Positions 1-5,090 of a stretch of DNA of 7,317 nt are shown one piece after another (the stretch's first letter is position 1; the number at the start of each line of letters is the position of its first letter). The notes under the pieces were generated by a model. The model saw only the letters and a list, made by a program, of their open reading frames with translations, ran no database searches and was not told where the DNA came from. Made by a program: the position numbers and the translations under genes. Source of the stretch: Pseudomonadota bacterium. GTDB lineage: Bacteria > Pseudomonadota > Gammaproteobacteria > PS1 > Pseudothioglobaceae. The stretch spans positions 1-7,317 of the forward strand of contig JAHZKM010000027.1 in the NCBI GenBank assembly GCA_022600395.1, read 5' to 3'.

Positions 1-468
1 CTTAAGCATCCACTTACTAAGCATCAAATTAATAAATTTAAGCCGCTTATGTCACGCATTGAAGACGAGCAAATTAATGCAGTGATTGAAGCTTCAAAGC
101 AAACCACCACGCAACAAGAGCCAGAACAGCAAGAGGATGATAACATGATTAGCATTGACGATTTTACGAAAATAGATTTACGCATCGCTAAAATTGTAAA
201 AGCGCAACATGTCGACGGTGCAGATAAGTTATTGCAACTAACACTGGATATCGGCGAAGATAAAACGCGTAATGTCTTTGCTGGCATTAAAGCACATTAC
301 GCACCTGAAGATTTAGAGGGTCGTTTAACCGTTATGGTGGCAAATCTTGCACCAAGACAGATGAAATTTGGCTTATCTGAGGGTATGGTGCTGGCAGCAG
401 GCGATGGCAAGTCGCTACACATTTTATCGCCAGATTCGGGTGCAAAAGCTGGTATGAAAATTAGTTAA
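1..468 (+). CDS. metG: Methionyl-tRNA synthetase, C-terminal part (5' end outside window)
   Basis: MetG charges tRNA-Met with methionine in the cytosol. Only the last 155 codons are present; the frame is open from base 1, so the gene starts upstream. Residues about 1-33 (including [16 protein letters not shown]) fit the end of the helical anticodon-binding domain. A Gln/Glu-rich linker (about 34-48) follows. Residues 50-155 are the tRNA-binding OB-fold (Trbp111/EMAP-like) that dimerises long bacterial Met[48 protein letters not shown] and the ending [14 protein letters not shown] all resemble E. coli MetG. The internal ATG at 49 is not a real start because the upstream codons continue the protein. 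The gene converges on the cytochrome operon with 66 bases between the stops. Confidence 0.96.
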   Translation, partial: LKHPLTKHQINKFKPLMSRIEDEQINAVIEASKQTTTQQEPEQQEDDNMISIDDFTKIDLRIAKIVKAQHVDGADKLLQLTLDIGEDKTRNVFAGIKAHYAPEDLEGRLTVMVANLAPRQMKFGLSEGMVLAAGDGKSLHILSPDSGAKAGMKIS

Positions 469-510
469 AAAAATTTAGAAATTTTGGAAATAGTGCTTAT
501 TTTATTTCAA

Positions 511-537
511 TAAACAACCAAGAATGGTTTTGCTTTA
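511..537. terminator. Possible weak bidirectional terminator between convergent metG and DHC genes
   Basis: AACCA (516-520), loop AGAA, TGGTT (525-529) form a five-pair hairpin. It can extend through bulges to TAAA/TTTA and is followed on the plus strand by a short T-rich stretch. It overlaps the DHC stop codon. The stem is short and AT-rich, so this is only the best candidate in the 66-base convergent gap. Confidence 0.3.
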
Positions 538-1275
538 GTGCCAAAAACCACCCTTGATTTTGCAATAAGTTCTAACAGAAAACTCATCATTTCCTTTAAA
601 ACTTACAACTCTACAAAGTTTTTTGACACTTAGGTTGCTAGAGATCTTTGTAGAGATGATTTTGAAACTCTCATTTGTAGATTTAACAATTCCCACATAT
701 CCATCTTTTTGAGTATTTAACTCTATGGAAATTAGACCTGCTTTTATATTTGGTATGGTTACACTATCATCATCATAGTCACCCTTGTGAGCATTATTAT
801 GGCAAGCAGTACAGTTCGAAAGTGAACCGACTGATTGTTGAGTTATTAGCTCTTTAGAAATTCCATGATGCTTTCTTTTAATATAAGGGGTATTGGTAAT
901 GCGTAAAGGAGACTGGTGAGAAGGTAAAGATCTAGAAATCTTTTTTGATCGATTGTACGATGATTTGTCGGCCGCATTTAGCGTTAAGTATTTTATTATT
1001 TTATTTGCTGTAGATGAATCATCAAAAGAGACATCTTCGCCAAAGTGGTTTAACAATTCATCATTTGTCATTAATTTTTTCCAAGATCTTTCTGGCAACA
1101 ATCCAGGCTGATAATCAAAATGACAAGCACCGCACTCTTCTTGATAAGTTGTGTTCTCTATAACTTGAACACCACGCTTGTTAAATATATTTAACAAGTT
1201 GTAGTCTGACTTGCTTTGTATAGCTGCAAAGATTAAAACAAAAAATAACCCTATTGATATGTATTTTTTAGTCAT
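535..1275 (-). CDS. dhc: Diheme cytochrome c (DHC family), partner of SHP, with an extra C-terminal two-cysteine domain
   Basis: Periplasmic or membrane-anchored diheme cytochrome c, 246 residues, expected to pass electrons between the b561 protein and SHP. The start at 1275 is chosen because GGAG lies about 8 bases upstream; an upstream in-frame start would add 13 residues before the signal/anchor helix (about 5-20). Two heme motifs are visible: CGACH (48-52) and CTACH (155-159). Between them are DHC-family hallmarks: QPGLLPERSWKKLM, NHFGE with H77 as a possible axial ligand, SPLRITNTPYIKRKHH, then AHKGDYDDD..TIPN. Typical DHC proteins end near there. Here about 65 further residues follow (about 182-246), with C221 and C238, and these closely match the lipoprotein at 3489-3779. 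The gene is last in the three-gene operon, 16 bases after the SHP gene. Identification of the cytochrome part is firm; the role of the tail is unknown. Confidence 0.9.
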   Translation of the reverse strand: MTKKYISIGLFFVLIFAAIQSKSDYNLLNIFNKRGVQVIENTTYQEECGACHFDYQPGLLPERSWKKLMTNDELLNHFGEDVSFDDSSTANKIIKYLTLNAADKSSYNRSKKISRSLPSHQSPLRITNTPYIKRKHHGISKELITQQSVGSLSNCTACHNNAHKGDYDDDSVTIPNIKAGLISIELNTQKDGYVGIVKSTNESFKIISTKISSNLSVKKLCRVVSFKGNDEFSVRTYCKIKGGFWH

Positions 1276-1291
1276 ATGTTTTCTCCAATAA

Positions 1292-1672
1292 TTAATTAAA
1301 TCTAATAAACTCAATAAAGCTTATTTTCTCTTCTGGACTACATTCACGTTTGTAAGTGAATTTACAATTACGTTTTAGCCATTTATTTATTTTTTTTTCT
1401 TTAGTTAAACGTTCCGGGTTGGATTTAAGCGACAAAGGTTTGATTATTTTGTTGGTTCTAATGTGTTTCCCTGGCTGCGTTAGATCGCTTCCGTGACAAC
1501 TTTTACAACTTTTTCCAGGCAGGATCTCTTTGCTCCATAATTCTTTCCCCATACTTGCACTGTAAGAGACTTGTTGATTGTTAGACCAGCCTTTATAGAG
1601 CTTATTAAAATCTATAGCCAGTATGTTGGTTGAAGCAATATAAATAATAATTGATAAAAGAATTTTATTCAT
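1292..1672 (-). CDS. shp: Sphaeroides-heme-protein-like monoheme cytochrome c (SHP, DUF1924)
   Basis: Small secreted cytochrome c of 126 residues. The start at 1672 has AGGA just upstream and gives a proper signal peptide (about 1-19, hydrophobic, ending ILA). One heme motif, CKSCH (56-60), follows PGKS. The segment IKPLS..SNPERLT..KKINKWLKRNC..ECSPEEK is characteristic of SHP/DUF1924. In Rhodobacter SHP an asparagine is the sixth heme ligand and swings away on reduction so that O2, NO or other ligands bind; N102 in RNC is the likely equivalent, and C103/C111 would be the neighbouring disulfide. The gene overlaps the end of the b561 gene by 8 bases and is followed by DHC, which matches known SHP loci. 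The physiological substrate of SHP remains unsettled (oxygen, NO and peroxide have been considered). Confidence 0.88.
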   Translation of the reverse strand: MNKILLSIIIYIASTNILAIDFNKLYKGWSNNQQVSYSASMGKELWSKEILPGKSCKSCHGSDLTQPGKHIRTNKIIKPLSLKSNPERLTKEKKINKWLKRNCKFTYKRECSPEEKISFIEFIRFN

Positions 1673-2234
1673 ATTTTCCTGTGGATTTTTGACCACCTGT
1701 AATCATCATTTTTAAAAGATTTGTGCTGTATATTCGACTTGAATATATCACGCCAGCAATATGCGTGGTAATTAAAACCAGCATTAAGTAGGCTATTAGT
1801 TCGTGCCAATTTTTAATTAATAAAACTACATTTGTTTCTATATTGCTAGTTAGAGGAAGCAGTACGCCGCTAAATTCAAGAGTAGACTCTAGCAATAGCC
1901 CTGTAAAAGCCATAATTGTTAACAAACTTAACATAGCTATCACCATATAGCTTCCAGCAGGATTGTGCAGTTGAAGCTTGGTATTTTTTCTCTTAAAGAT
2001 TGCATTTAAATATTTAACTAGGGATTTTGGAGAGTGTAAGTATCTAATCCATAGAGAATTGTCATCTCCCCAAATTCCCCAAATCACCCTGGATAGAATT
2101 AAACTCATTATTAGATGTCCAAAAATTATATGAATTTCATTGTTCATGCCACTAATTCCAGTCATCATTAATAGTAAAAATGTACTGACAGTGCACCAAT
2201 GAAAAACTCTAACCACAATATCAATATGTTTCAT
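1665..2234 (-). CDS. Cytochrome b561-family membrane protein of the SHP/DHC operon
   Basis: Inner-membrane diheme cytochrome b of 189 residues, presumed to take electrons from quinol and pass them to DHC. Four membrane helices are visible, at about 12-29, 35-55, 95-115 and 143-165. Candidate heme-ligand histidines are H12 (RVFHW), H40 (FGH), H144 (NWHE) and H158 (TTH). HNPAGS (90-95) before helix 3 is a common family motif. The start at 2234 (MKHIDIVVRVFHW) fits the usual family N-terminus but has no strong ribosome site. An upstream ATG at 2300 has AGGTGG 8 bases before it and would add 22 residues that do not look family-like. The palindromic promoter element lies 87 bases before 2234, close to the 82 bases seen in the other operon, which favours 2234. 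First gene of the operon. Confidence 0.87.
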   Translation of the reverse strand: MKHIDIVVRVFHWCTVSTFLLLMMTGISGMNNEIHIIFGHLIMSLILSRVIWGIWGDDNSLWIRYLHSPKSLVKYLNAIFKRKNTKLQLHNPAGSYMVIAMLSLLTIMAFTGLLLESTLEFSGVLLPLTSNIETNVVLLIKNWHELIAYLMLVLITTHIAGVIYSSRIYSTNLLKMMITGGQKSTGKYE

Positions 2235-2320
2235 TATTTTGTTTGCTATAAATATAATGTTGTTGGTGCTATTATATTTGGTGTAATTAAAAACCAACAT
2301 AGGCTTATCCACCTAAATCG

Positions 2321-2348
2321 ATAAGTAGAAATACTTACGTATTGCGAA
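2321..2348 (-). promoter_or_regulatory. Palindromic operator/promoter of the cytochrome operon
   Basis: Read on the minus strand, TAAGTA-TTTC-TACTTA (2337 to 2322) is a perfect 6-4-6 inverted repeat, a common shape for LuxR/NarL-type binding sites. Five bases before it is TTCGCA (2348 to 2343), at the same spacing as TTGACA before the matching element at 2948-2963, so it may be a poor -35. No convincing -10 follows, which would fit an activated promoter. The two copies agree at 16 of 17 positions. Confidence 0.6.
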
Positions 2349-2350
2349 TT

Positions 2351-2382
2351 AACAATATGTTGTTAGCGTTATACTAATAACG
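2351..2382. promoter_or_regulatory. Two further dyads in the divergent control region
   Basis: AACAATA-TGTTGTT (2351-2364) is an imperfect dyad with 6 of 7 pairs. CGTTAT-ACTA-ATAACG (2367-2382) is a perfect 6-4-6 inverted repeat of different sequence. Both lie between the cytochrome operon and the LuxR gene, so they could be binding sites for either direction. No clear sigma-70 promoter for the LuxR gene was found; TATAAA at 2412-2417 is a possible -10 without a good -35. Confidence 0.4.
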
Positions 2383-2454
2383 TGGTAAGATTAATTATGT
2401 AATTATTTTTTTATAAATATTGTGAAAAACAAATAGGCATACAGGCTCTATAAA

Positions 2455-2919
2455 ATGAATGACAATACTTTCAAATTGGTTAATATTGCAGTATCTTCTG
2501 CTTTAATATTGTTTTTTTCCATCGATGTTGTGGTGGACTTGCTTGAGGGTGACGCAAAAACAATTCACTTCTACATAGAGACATTTTTTGTCGTTATTAT
2601 GACGACTCTGTTTGTTTTTCATATTCGTGAGTTTAATAGTATGCAAAAAAATATTGTTCTTGCTAAAGGGGAGTTGTCTTTACTAAAAAAAAGCACGGTA
2701 GAGCTAATCAATTCCCAAATAGATTTGCTTAAGCTTACAAATGCTGAAAGGGAAATTGCCTGGCTATTAATCAAAGGCGTCTCATATAAAAAAATTGCAG
2801 AATTGAGAAGTGTTAGTGAAAGAACTGTTAATCAGCAAGTTGGCAGTATCTTTAAAAAATCCAAAGTTAAAAATCGCCATGAATTTATTAGCGGATTTAT
2901 TGAAGATTTGATGAATTAA
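2455..2919 (+). CDS. Membrane-anchored LuxR-type transcriptional regulator
   Basis: DNA-binding regulator of 154 residues. The N-terminus has two predicted membrane helices, about 9-30 and 37-57, separated by a short polar loop. A Leu/Lys-rich, probably coiled-coil segment (about 60-93) leads to a LuxR-type helix-turn-helix at 94-154: LTNAEREIAWLLIKG, then SYKKIAE, then the recognition helix SERTVNQQVGSIFKK and the ending KVKNRHEF. There is no receiver, autoinducer-binding or other recognisable sensor domain, so the signal must come through the membrane part or a partner. It sits between two operons that share a palindromic upstream element, and it is the obvious candidate to bind it. The ribosome site is weak. 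Family assignment is firm; target and signal are inferred. Confidence 0.88.
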   Translation: MNDNTFKLVNIAVSSALILFFSIDVVVDLLEGDAKTIHFYIETFFVVIMTTLFVFHIREFNSMQKNIVLAKGELSLLKKSTVELINSQIDLLKLTNAEREIAWLLIKGVSYKKIAELRSVSERTVNQQVGSIFKKSKVKNRHEFISGFIEDLMN

Positions 2920-2938
2920 GGTTTTTTATCGCTTAATT
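2914..2938. promoter_or_regulatory. Inverted repeat across the LuxR stop codon
   Basis: AATTAAG (2914-2920) and CTTAATT (2932-2938) form a 7-base inverted repeat around an 11-base T-rich loop. It spans the LuxR stop and reaches into the TTGACA hexamer of the next promoter. No T-run follows, so it is not a normal terminator; it could be an operator or chance AT-rich symmetry. Confidence 0.3.
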
Positions 2939-2967
2939 GACATGAAATAAGTATTTCTACCTATGTT
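2937..2967 (+). promoter_or_regulatory. Promoter with palindromic operator for the Ser-rich/lipoprotein/kinase operon
   Basis: TTGACA (2937-2942) is a consensus -35. TATGTT (2962-2967) is a possible -10, but at a long 19-base spacing. Between them lies TAAGTA-TTTC-TACCTA (2948-2963), nearly identical to the palindrome before the cytochrome operon and in the same orientation relative to transcription. An operator inside the spacer of a stretched promoter suggests control by a bound regulator, most simply the adjacent LuxR protein. Confidence 0.6.
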
Positions 2968-3004
2968 TTTTTGTATTTTCACCAATTGAAACACAGTTGT
3001 TTTC

Positions 3005-3023
3005 TCACTAGAATTGTTAGTGA
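3005..3023 (+). other. Small hairpin in the leader of the Ser-rich gene
   Basis: TCACTA (3005-3010) and TAGTGA (3018-3023) form a six-pair stem with a seven-base loop. It is followed by a T-rich stretch and then the ribosome site GGAG at about 3035. It may shape the roughly 80-base leader; the evidence is only the symmetry. Confidence 0.25.
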
Positions 3024-3045
3024 TTTAATTTTTTGGAGATGTAAT

Positions 3046-3492
3046 ATGTTAAGACGTAAATTTATTCAAATGTTTTTGGCTTCTGGCGTACTTTTGTCAG
3101 GATTAACCGCTACTGGAATCGCTCGAGCTTCTGGCTCTGGTGGTGGGGACTCTTCAAGTGGCGGCTCTAGTGGTGGTGGAAGCTCCTCTTCAGGTGGTGA
3201 TTCTTCTAGTGGTGGAAGCTCTTCTTCAGGTGGTGATACTTCTAGTGGTGGATCTTCAAACGATTCAGATTCTTCTTCTGGCAGTTCTGACTCAGGTACG
3301 AGTGGCTCTTCTGGTAGTTCTGATTCAGATAGGGGTGGTTCTTCTTATAGTTCGTCAATCTCTGGCTCTTCATCTCACAATACAGCTACGCAAAATAAAT
3401 TAGTTGATGATGTAGATGGTTTGCTAGATTCAGACAACTATACGTCTGTTTCTATTGATAACTTGTCTAGCACTTTGGATTCTTTCAAATGA
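3046..3492 (+). CDS. Tat-exported Ser/Gly/Asp-rich repeat protein, function unknown
   Basis: Exported protein of 148 residues. The start at 3046 has GGAG about 7 bases upstream; an open frame continues upstream but without signal-peptide character. The N-terminus, LRRKFIQ then a hydrophobic stretch ending IARA, is a twin-arginine-type signal with likely cleavage after A28. Residues 29-112 are low complexity: about half Ser, the rest mostly Gly and Asp, with a 12-residue repeat (SSSSGGDSSSGG, then SSSSGGDTSSGG). A non-repetitive tail follows (about 113-148, KLVDDVDGLLDSDNYTSV..). The mature part has no Cys, Trp or heme site, so the reason for Tat export is unclear. Its stop overlaps the lipoprotein ATG. 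The Ser density and a co-transcribed HPr-kinase-like gene suggest, without proof, a phosphorylation substrate. I do not recognise the family. Confidence 0.82.
   Translation: MLRRKFIQMFLASGVLLSGLTATGIARASGSGGGDSSSGGSSGGGSSSSGGDSSSGGSSSSGGDTSSGGSSNDSDSSSGSSDSGTSGSSGSSDSDRGGSSYSSSISGSSSHNTATQNKLVDDVDGLLDSDNYTSVSIDNLSSTLDSFK
3181..3252 (+). repeat. Two tandem 36-bp units in the Ser-rich gene
   Basis: Units 3181-3216 and 3217-3252 match at 34 of 36 bases and each encodes 12 residues of the Ser/Gly/Asp pattern. More diverged copies flank them. Such near-perfect in-frame repeats can vary in number by slippage. Confidence 0.85.
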
Positions 3493-3779
3493 TGAATCGA
3501 ATTACAACTATTGGCTTGTTGTTACTCTTTTTAAGTGGGTGTGTTACTGCACCTACTAAGGAGGCGTTAAGTCTTGGGGATAGGATACTTGCAGATGTGC
3601 TTAATTCTAAGCCAGATGGCTATATAGGTGCTATCGGCTCTTCTCAAGATAGCTACAAAATCGTTTCTACAAAGATCAGCAATAGCGGCGTCAAGCTTTG
3701 TCGAGTGCTTTCTGTAGAGAGTGAGAATGAGTTTAAAGTAGAAACTTATTGCAAGATGAAGGGTGGTAATTGGCAGTAG
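3489..3779 (+). CDS. Small lipoprotein sharing the C-terminal domain of the DHC cytochrome
   Basis: Lipoprotein of 96 residues. The signal peptide (about 1-17) ends in the lipobox LSG-C18; the residue after Cys is Val, not Asp, which favours the outer membrane by the usual sorting rule. Residues 42-96 align with the DHC tail: DGYIG, SYKIVSTKIS, KLCRV, EF.V.TYCKMKGG.W, about 31 identities over about 55 positions. The two cysteines (C71, C88) have the same 17-residue spacing as in DHC, so a disulfide is likely. The Cys-Arg ... Tyr-Cys ... Gly-Gly-x-Trp pattern loosely recalls the C-terminus of rickettsial 17-kDa surface antigens, but this is weak. The ATG overlaps the previous stop (ATGA) with no good ribosome site, suggesting translational coupling. 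Starts at 3489 or 3492 are equally possible. Confidence 0.85.
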   Translation: MMNRITTIGLLLLFLSGCVTAPTKEALSLGDRILADVLNSKPDGYIGAIGSSQDSYKIVSTKISNSGVKLCRVLSVESENEFKVETYCKMKGGNWQ

Positions 3780-4522
3780 AACACTCCAATGCTCATCAGC
3801 AAAAGCATTTCACAACTAGGGCGTTTGATAGCTTAATTTGTATCACAGCGCCCGCTTCTTTTATTGAATTAGCAGAAGCAACTTTAATTGGTTGGCGCTT
3901 TGTAGAGCAAAAAAGTAGCTTAGCTAAGAGTGATATTATTGTTTCTTATCGAGATAACTTATTTCATGTAGATTCAACCATTCTTGATAATCCTAAAGTT
4001 GTTGATGATTTGCTTGATGCTTTAAATGAATTTTTTCTTTGTTTAAGTTACTTGATTGCCAATAAAACTCAAGAATTTAGCTTATTGCATTGCGCCAGTT
4101 ATACTGAGGCAGGAAAAAACATTATTCTTCTAGGTGGCAAAAATTCTGGAAAATCAGCAAAAACCTTATCCAAAGCCATAGCAGGAGAGCTTATCTATGC
4201 CGATGATTTGCTATTGTGGCATGCAAAGCGTGGCGTTTTTGCGACACTTGGCCTGCCTCTCAGGTTAAGAAGGGCAATAATTTCGTTAATTGATGGTGAC
4301 ACTGTTAAAGATAAATTTATTATAGGTAAAAACATTTTATATTCTCATCAAAAATTTTTCAATAATGCCAAATTAGGGGATGAGTTTTCGTTGGATCAAT
4401 TGAAACTAATGAGTGAGGATTTTGATTTTGCAATAAAGGATATTCCAGTGCATAAAACCCTGTTCTATTTAAAGCGGCATTTAATAGCTGACAACTTTCT
4501 TTCTATCAAAAAAAATCTATAA
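3770..4522 (+). CDS. HPr kinase/phosphorylase-like P-loop protein
   Basis: Cytosolic protein of 250 residues resembling HprK-related serine kinases found outside the sugar-transport system. Key signs are LLHCASYTEAGKNIILLGG, the Walker A motif GGKNSGKS (122-129), then LIYADDLLLW with the acidic pair D145-D146, and GLPLRLR (161-167). The N-terminal part (about 1-100) is poorly conserved. The best start is TTG at 3770, overlapping the lipoprotein end by 10 bases and preceded by AGGGTGG; no in-frame ATG exists before the kinase core. HprK relatives phosphorylate Ser in HPr, and some in lasso-peptide clusters phosphorylate the peptide, so the Ser-rich product of the first gene is a possible target. 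No PqqD-like or HPr gene is nearby. Last gene of the operon. Confidence 0.78.
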   Translation: MAVEHSNAHQQKHFTTRAFDSLICITAPASFIELAEATLIGWRFVEQKSSLAKSDIIVSYRDNLFHVDSTILDNPKVVDDLLDALNEFFLCLSYLIANKTQEFSLLHCASYTEAGKNIILLGGKNSGKSAKTLSKAIAGELIYADDLLLWHAKRGVFATLGLPLRLRRAIISLIDGDTVKDKFIIGKNILYSHQKFFNNAKLGDEFSLDQLKLMSEDFDFAIKDIPVHKTLFYLKRHLIADNFLSIKKNL

Positions 4523-4816
4523 AAAGCAAATTTTTGTAAATAAACGGGACACTCCTTTGATTTAATATTTTTAGTAAAAGCAACAACTTACATAGAAAAT
4601 TAAGCTAAGTTTAAGCAGTTAAAAATATCGGAAATTTTAAAAATAGCCGTAAAATGGCAAAAATTAACAATTAAAATTGATCAAAATGTTTGTTTGAAGG
4701 TTTTAAACAGTCTATTTTCGACATTATTCAGTGATAAATACCTTTCTGCGTAAAAAATTAGCAAATTCTTTAAATGGGTGGTTTTCAAGCGATATTAACG
4801 TAAAATACTCTTTTCT
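4523..4816. other. AT-rich non-coding stretch before tRNA-Ser
   Basis: No open frame with a ribosome site and no strong terminator hairpin was found in these 294 bases. A 67-codon frame starting at 4731 reads through the tRNA and is not credible. The only useful signal is a possible tRNA promoter near the right end. Confidence 0.6.
4801..4806 (+). promoter_or_regulatory. Probable -10 box of the tRNA-Ser promoter
   Basis: TAAAAT (4801-4806) matches the -10 consensus at 5 of 6 bases and lies 10 bases before the mature tRNA end. No clear -35 was found at the right distance. Confidence 0.4.
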
Positions 4817-4904
4817 GGAGAGATGTCAGAGTGGTTTAATTTGCTCGCTTGGAAAGCGGGTGTACGGTAACGTACCGAGGGTTCGAATCCCTCTCTCTCC
4901 ACCA
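4817..4904 (+). tRNA. tRNA-Ser (anticodon GGA)
   Basis: An 88-base class II tRNA reading UCC/UCU codons. Acceptor GGAGAGA (4817-4823) pairs with TCTCTCC (4894-4900). The anticodon stem CTCGC/GCGGG encloses loop TTGGAAA, giving anticodon GGA. A long variable arm forms from GTACG-GTAA-CGTAC. The T arm is GAGGG-TTCGAAT-CCCTC (4877-4893). CCA is encoded (4902-4904). Two oddities: the discriminator base at 4901 is A, where gammaproteobacterial tRNA-Ser normally has G, and the D stem pairs poorly in the standard register (TCA against TTT). The rest is intact, so it is probably functional. Confidence 0.93.
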
Positions 4905-4960
4905 GCTTACCCCCTTCTACTAGAGCATTTTTAAAATAAATTATTCAGTATGCTTTTAGT

Positions 4961-4989
4961 ATTTAAATCCATTTAAATCCATTTGAATT
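4961..4989. repeat. Short tandem repeat ATTTAAATCC
   Basis: Two perfect 10-base copies (4961-4980) and a partial, diverged third lie between the tRNA and the rubrerythrin promoter. No function is evident. Confidence 0.7.
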
Positions 4990-5030
4990 AATGATCGATT
5001 TTATTGATTGTAATGTCCTATTTATTTCTG

Positions 5031-5059
5031 TTGTATGCAGAGATTTAATCTGATATGAT
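5031..5059 (+). promoter_or_regulatory. Sigma-70 promoter of the rubrerythrin gene
   Basis: TTGTAT (5031-5036) and TATGAT (5054-5059) are separated by exactly 17 bases. TG one base before the -10 makes it an extended -10. A start of transcription near 5066 leaves a leader of about 25 bases that contains the strong ribosome site AAAGGAG (5078-5084). Confidence 0.6.
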
Positions 5060-5090
5060 TCAATTGATTATTTAAAAAAAGGAGAAAAAA

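Noticed and set aside
24..287. 87-codon minus-strand frame
   Set aside because: Shadow of metG, which is clearly coding on the plus strand.
3121..3380. CRISPR-like repeats
   Set aside because: The units are contiguous, in frame and coding; there are no spacers.
3140..3403. 87-codon plus-strand frame rich in Val/Leu
   Set aside because: It is the out-of-frame reading of the Ser/Gly repeats; the Ser-rich frame has signal peptide, ribosome site and operon overlap.
4621..4680. Hairpin GCC-GTAAAAT-GGC as a terminator of the kinase operon
   Set aside because: Only three stem pairs and no proper T-run.
535..4904. Genomic island integrated at tRNA-Ser
   Set aside because: No integrase or repeat of the tRNA 3' end was seen, and the module lies on the 5' side of the tRNA rather than at its 3' end.
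4731..4934. 67-codon plus-strand frame
   Set aside because: It reads through the tRNA-Ser gene and has no ribosome site or recognisable protein features.
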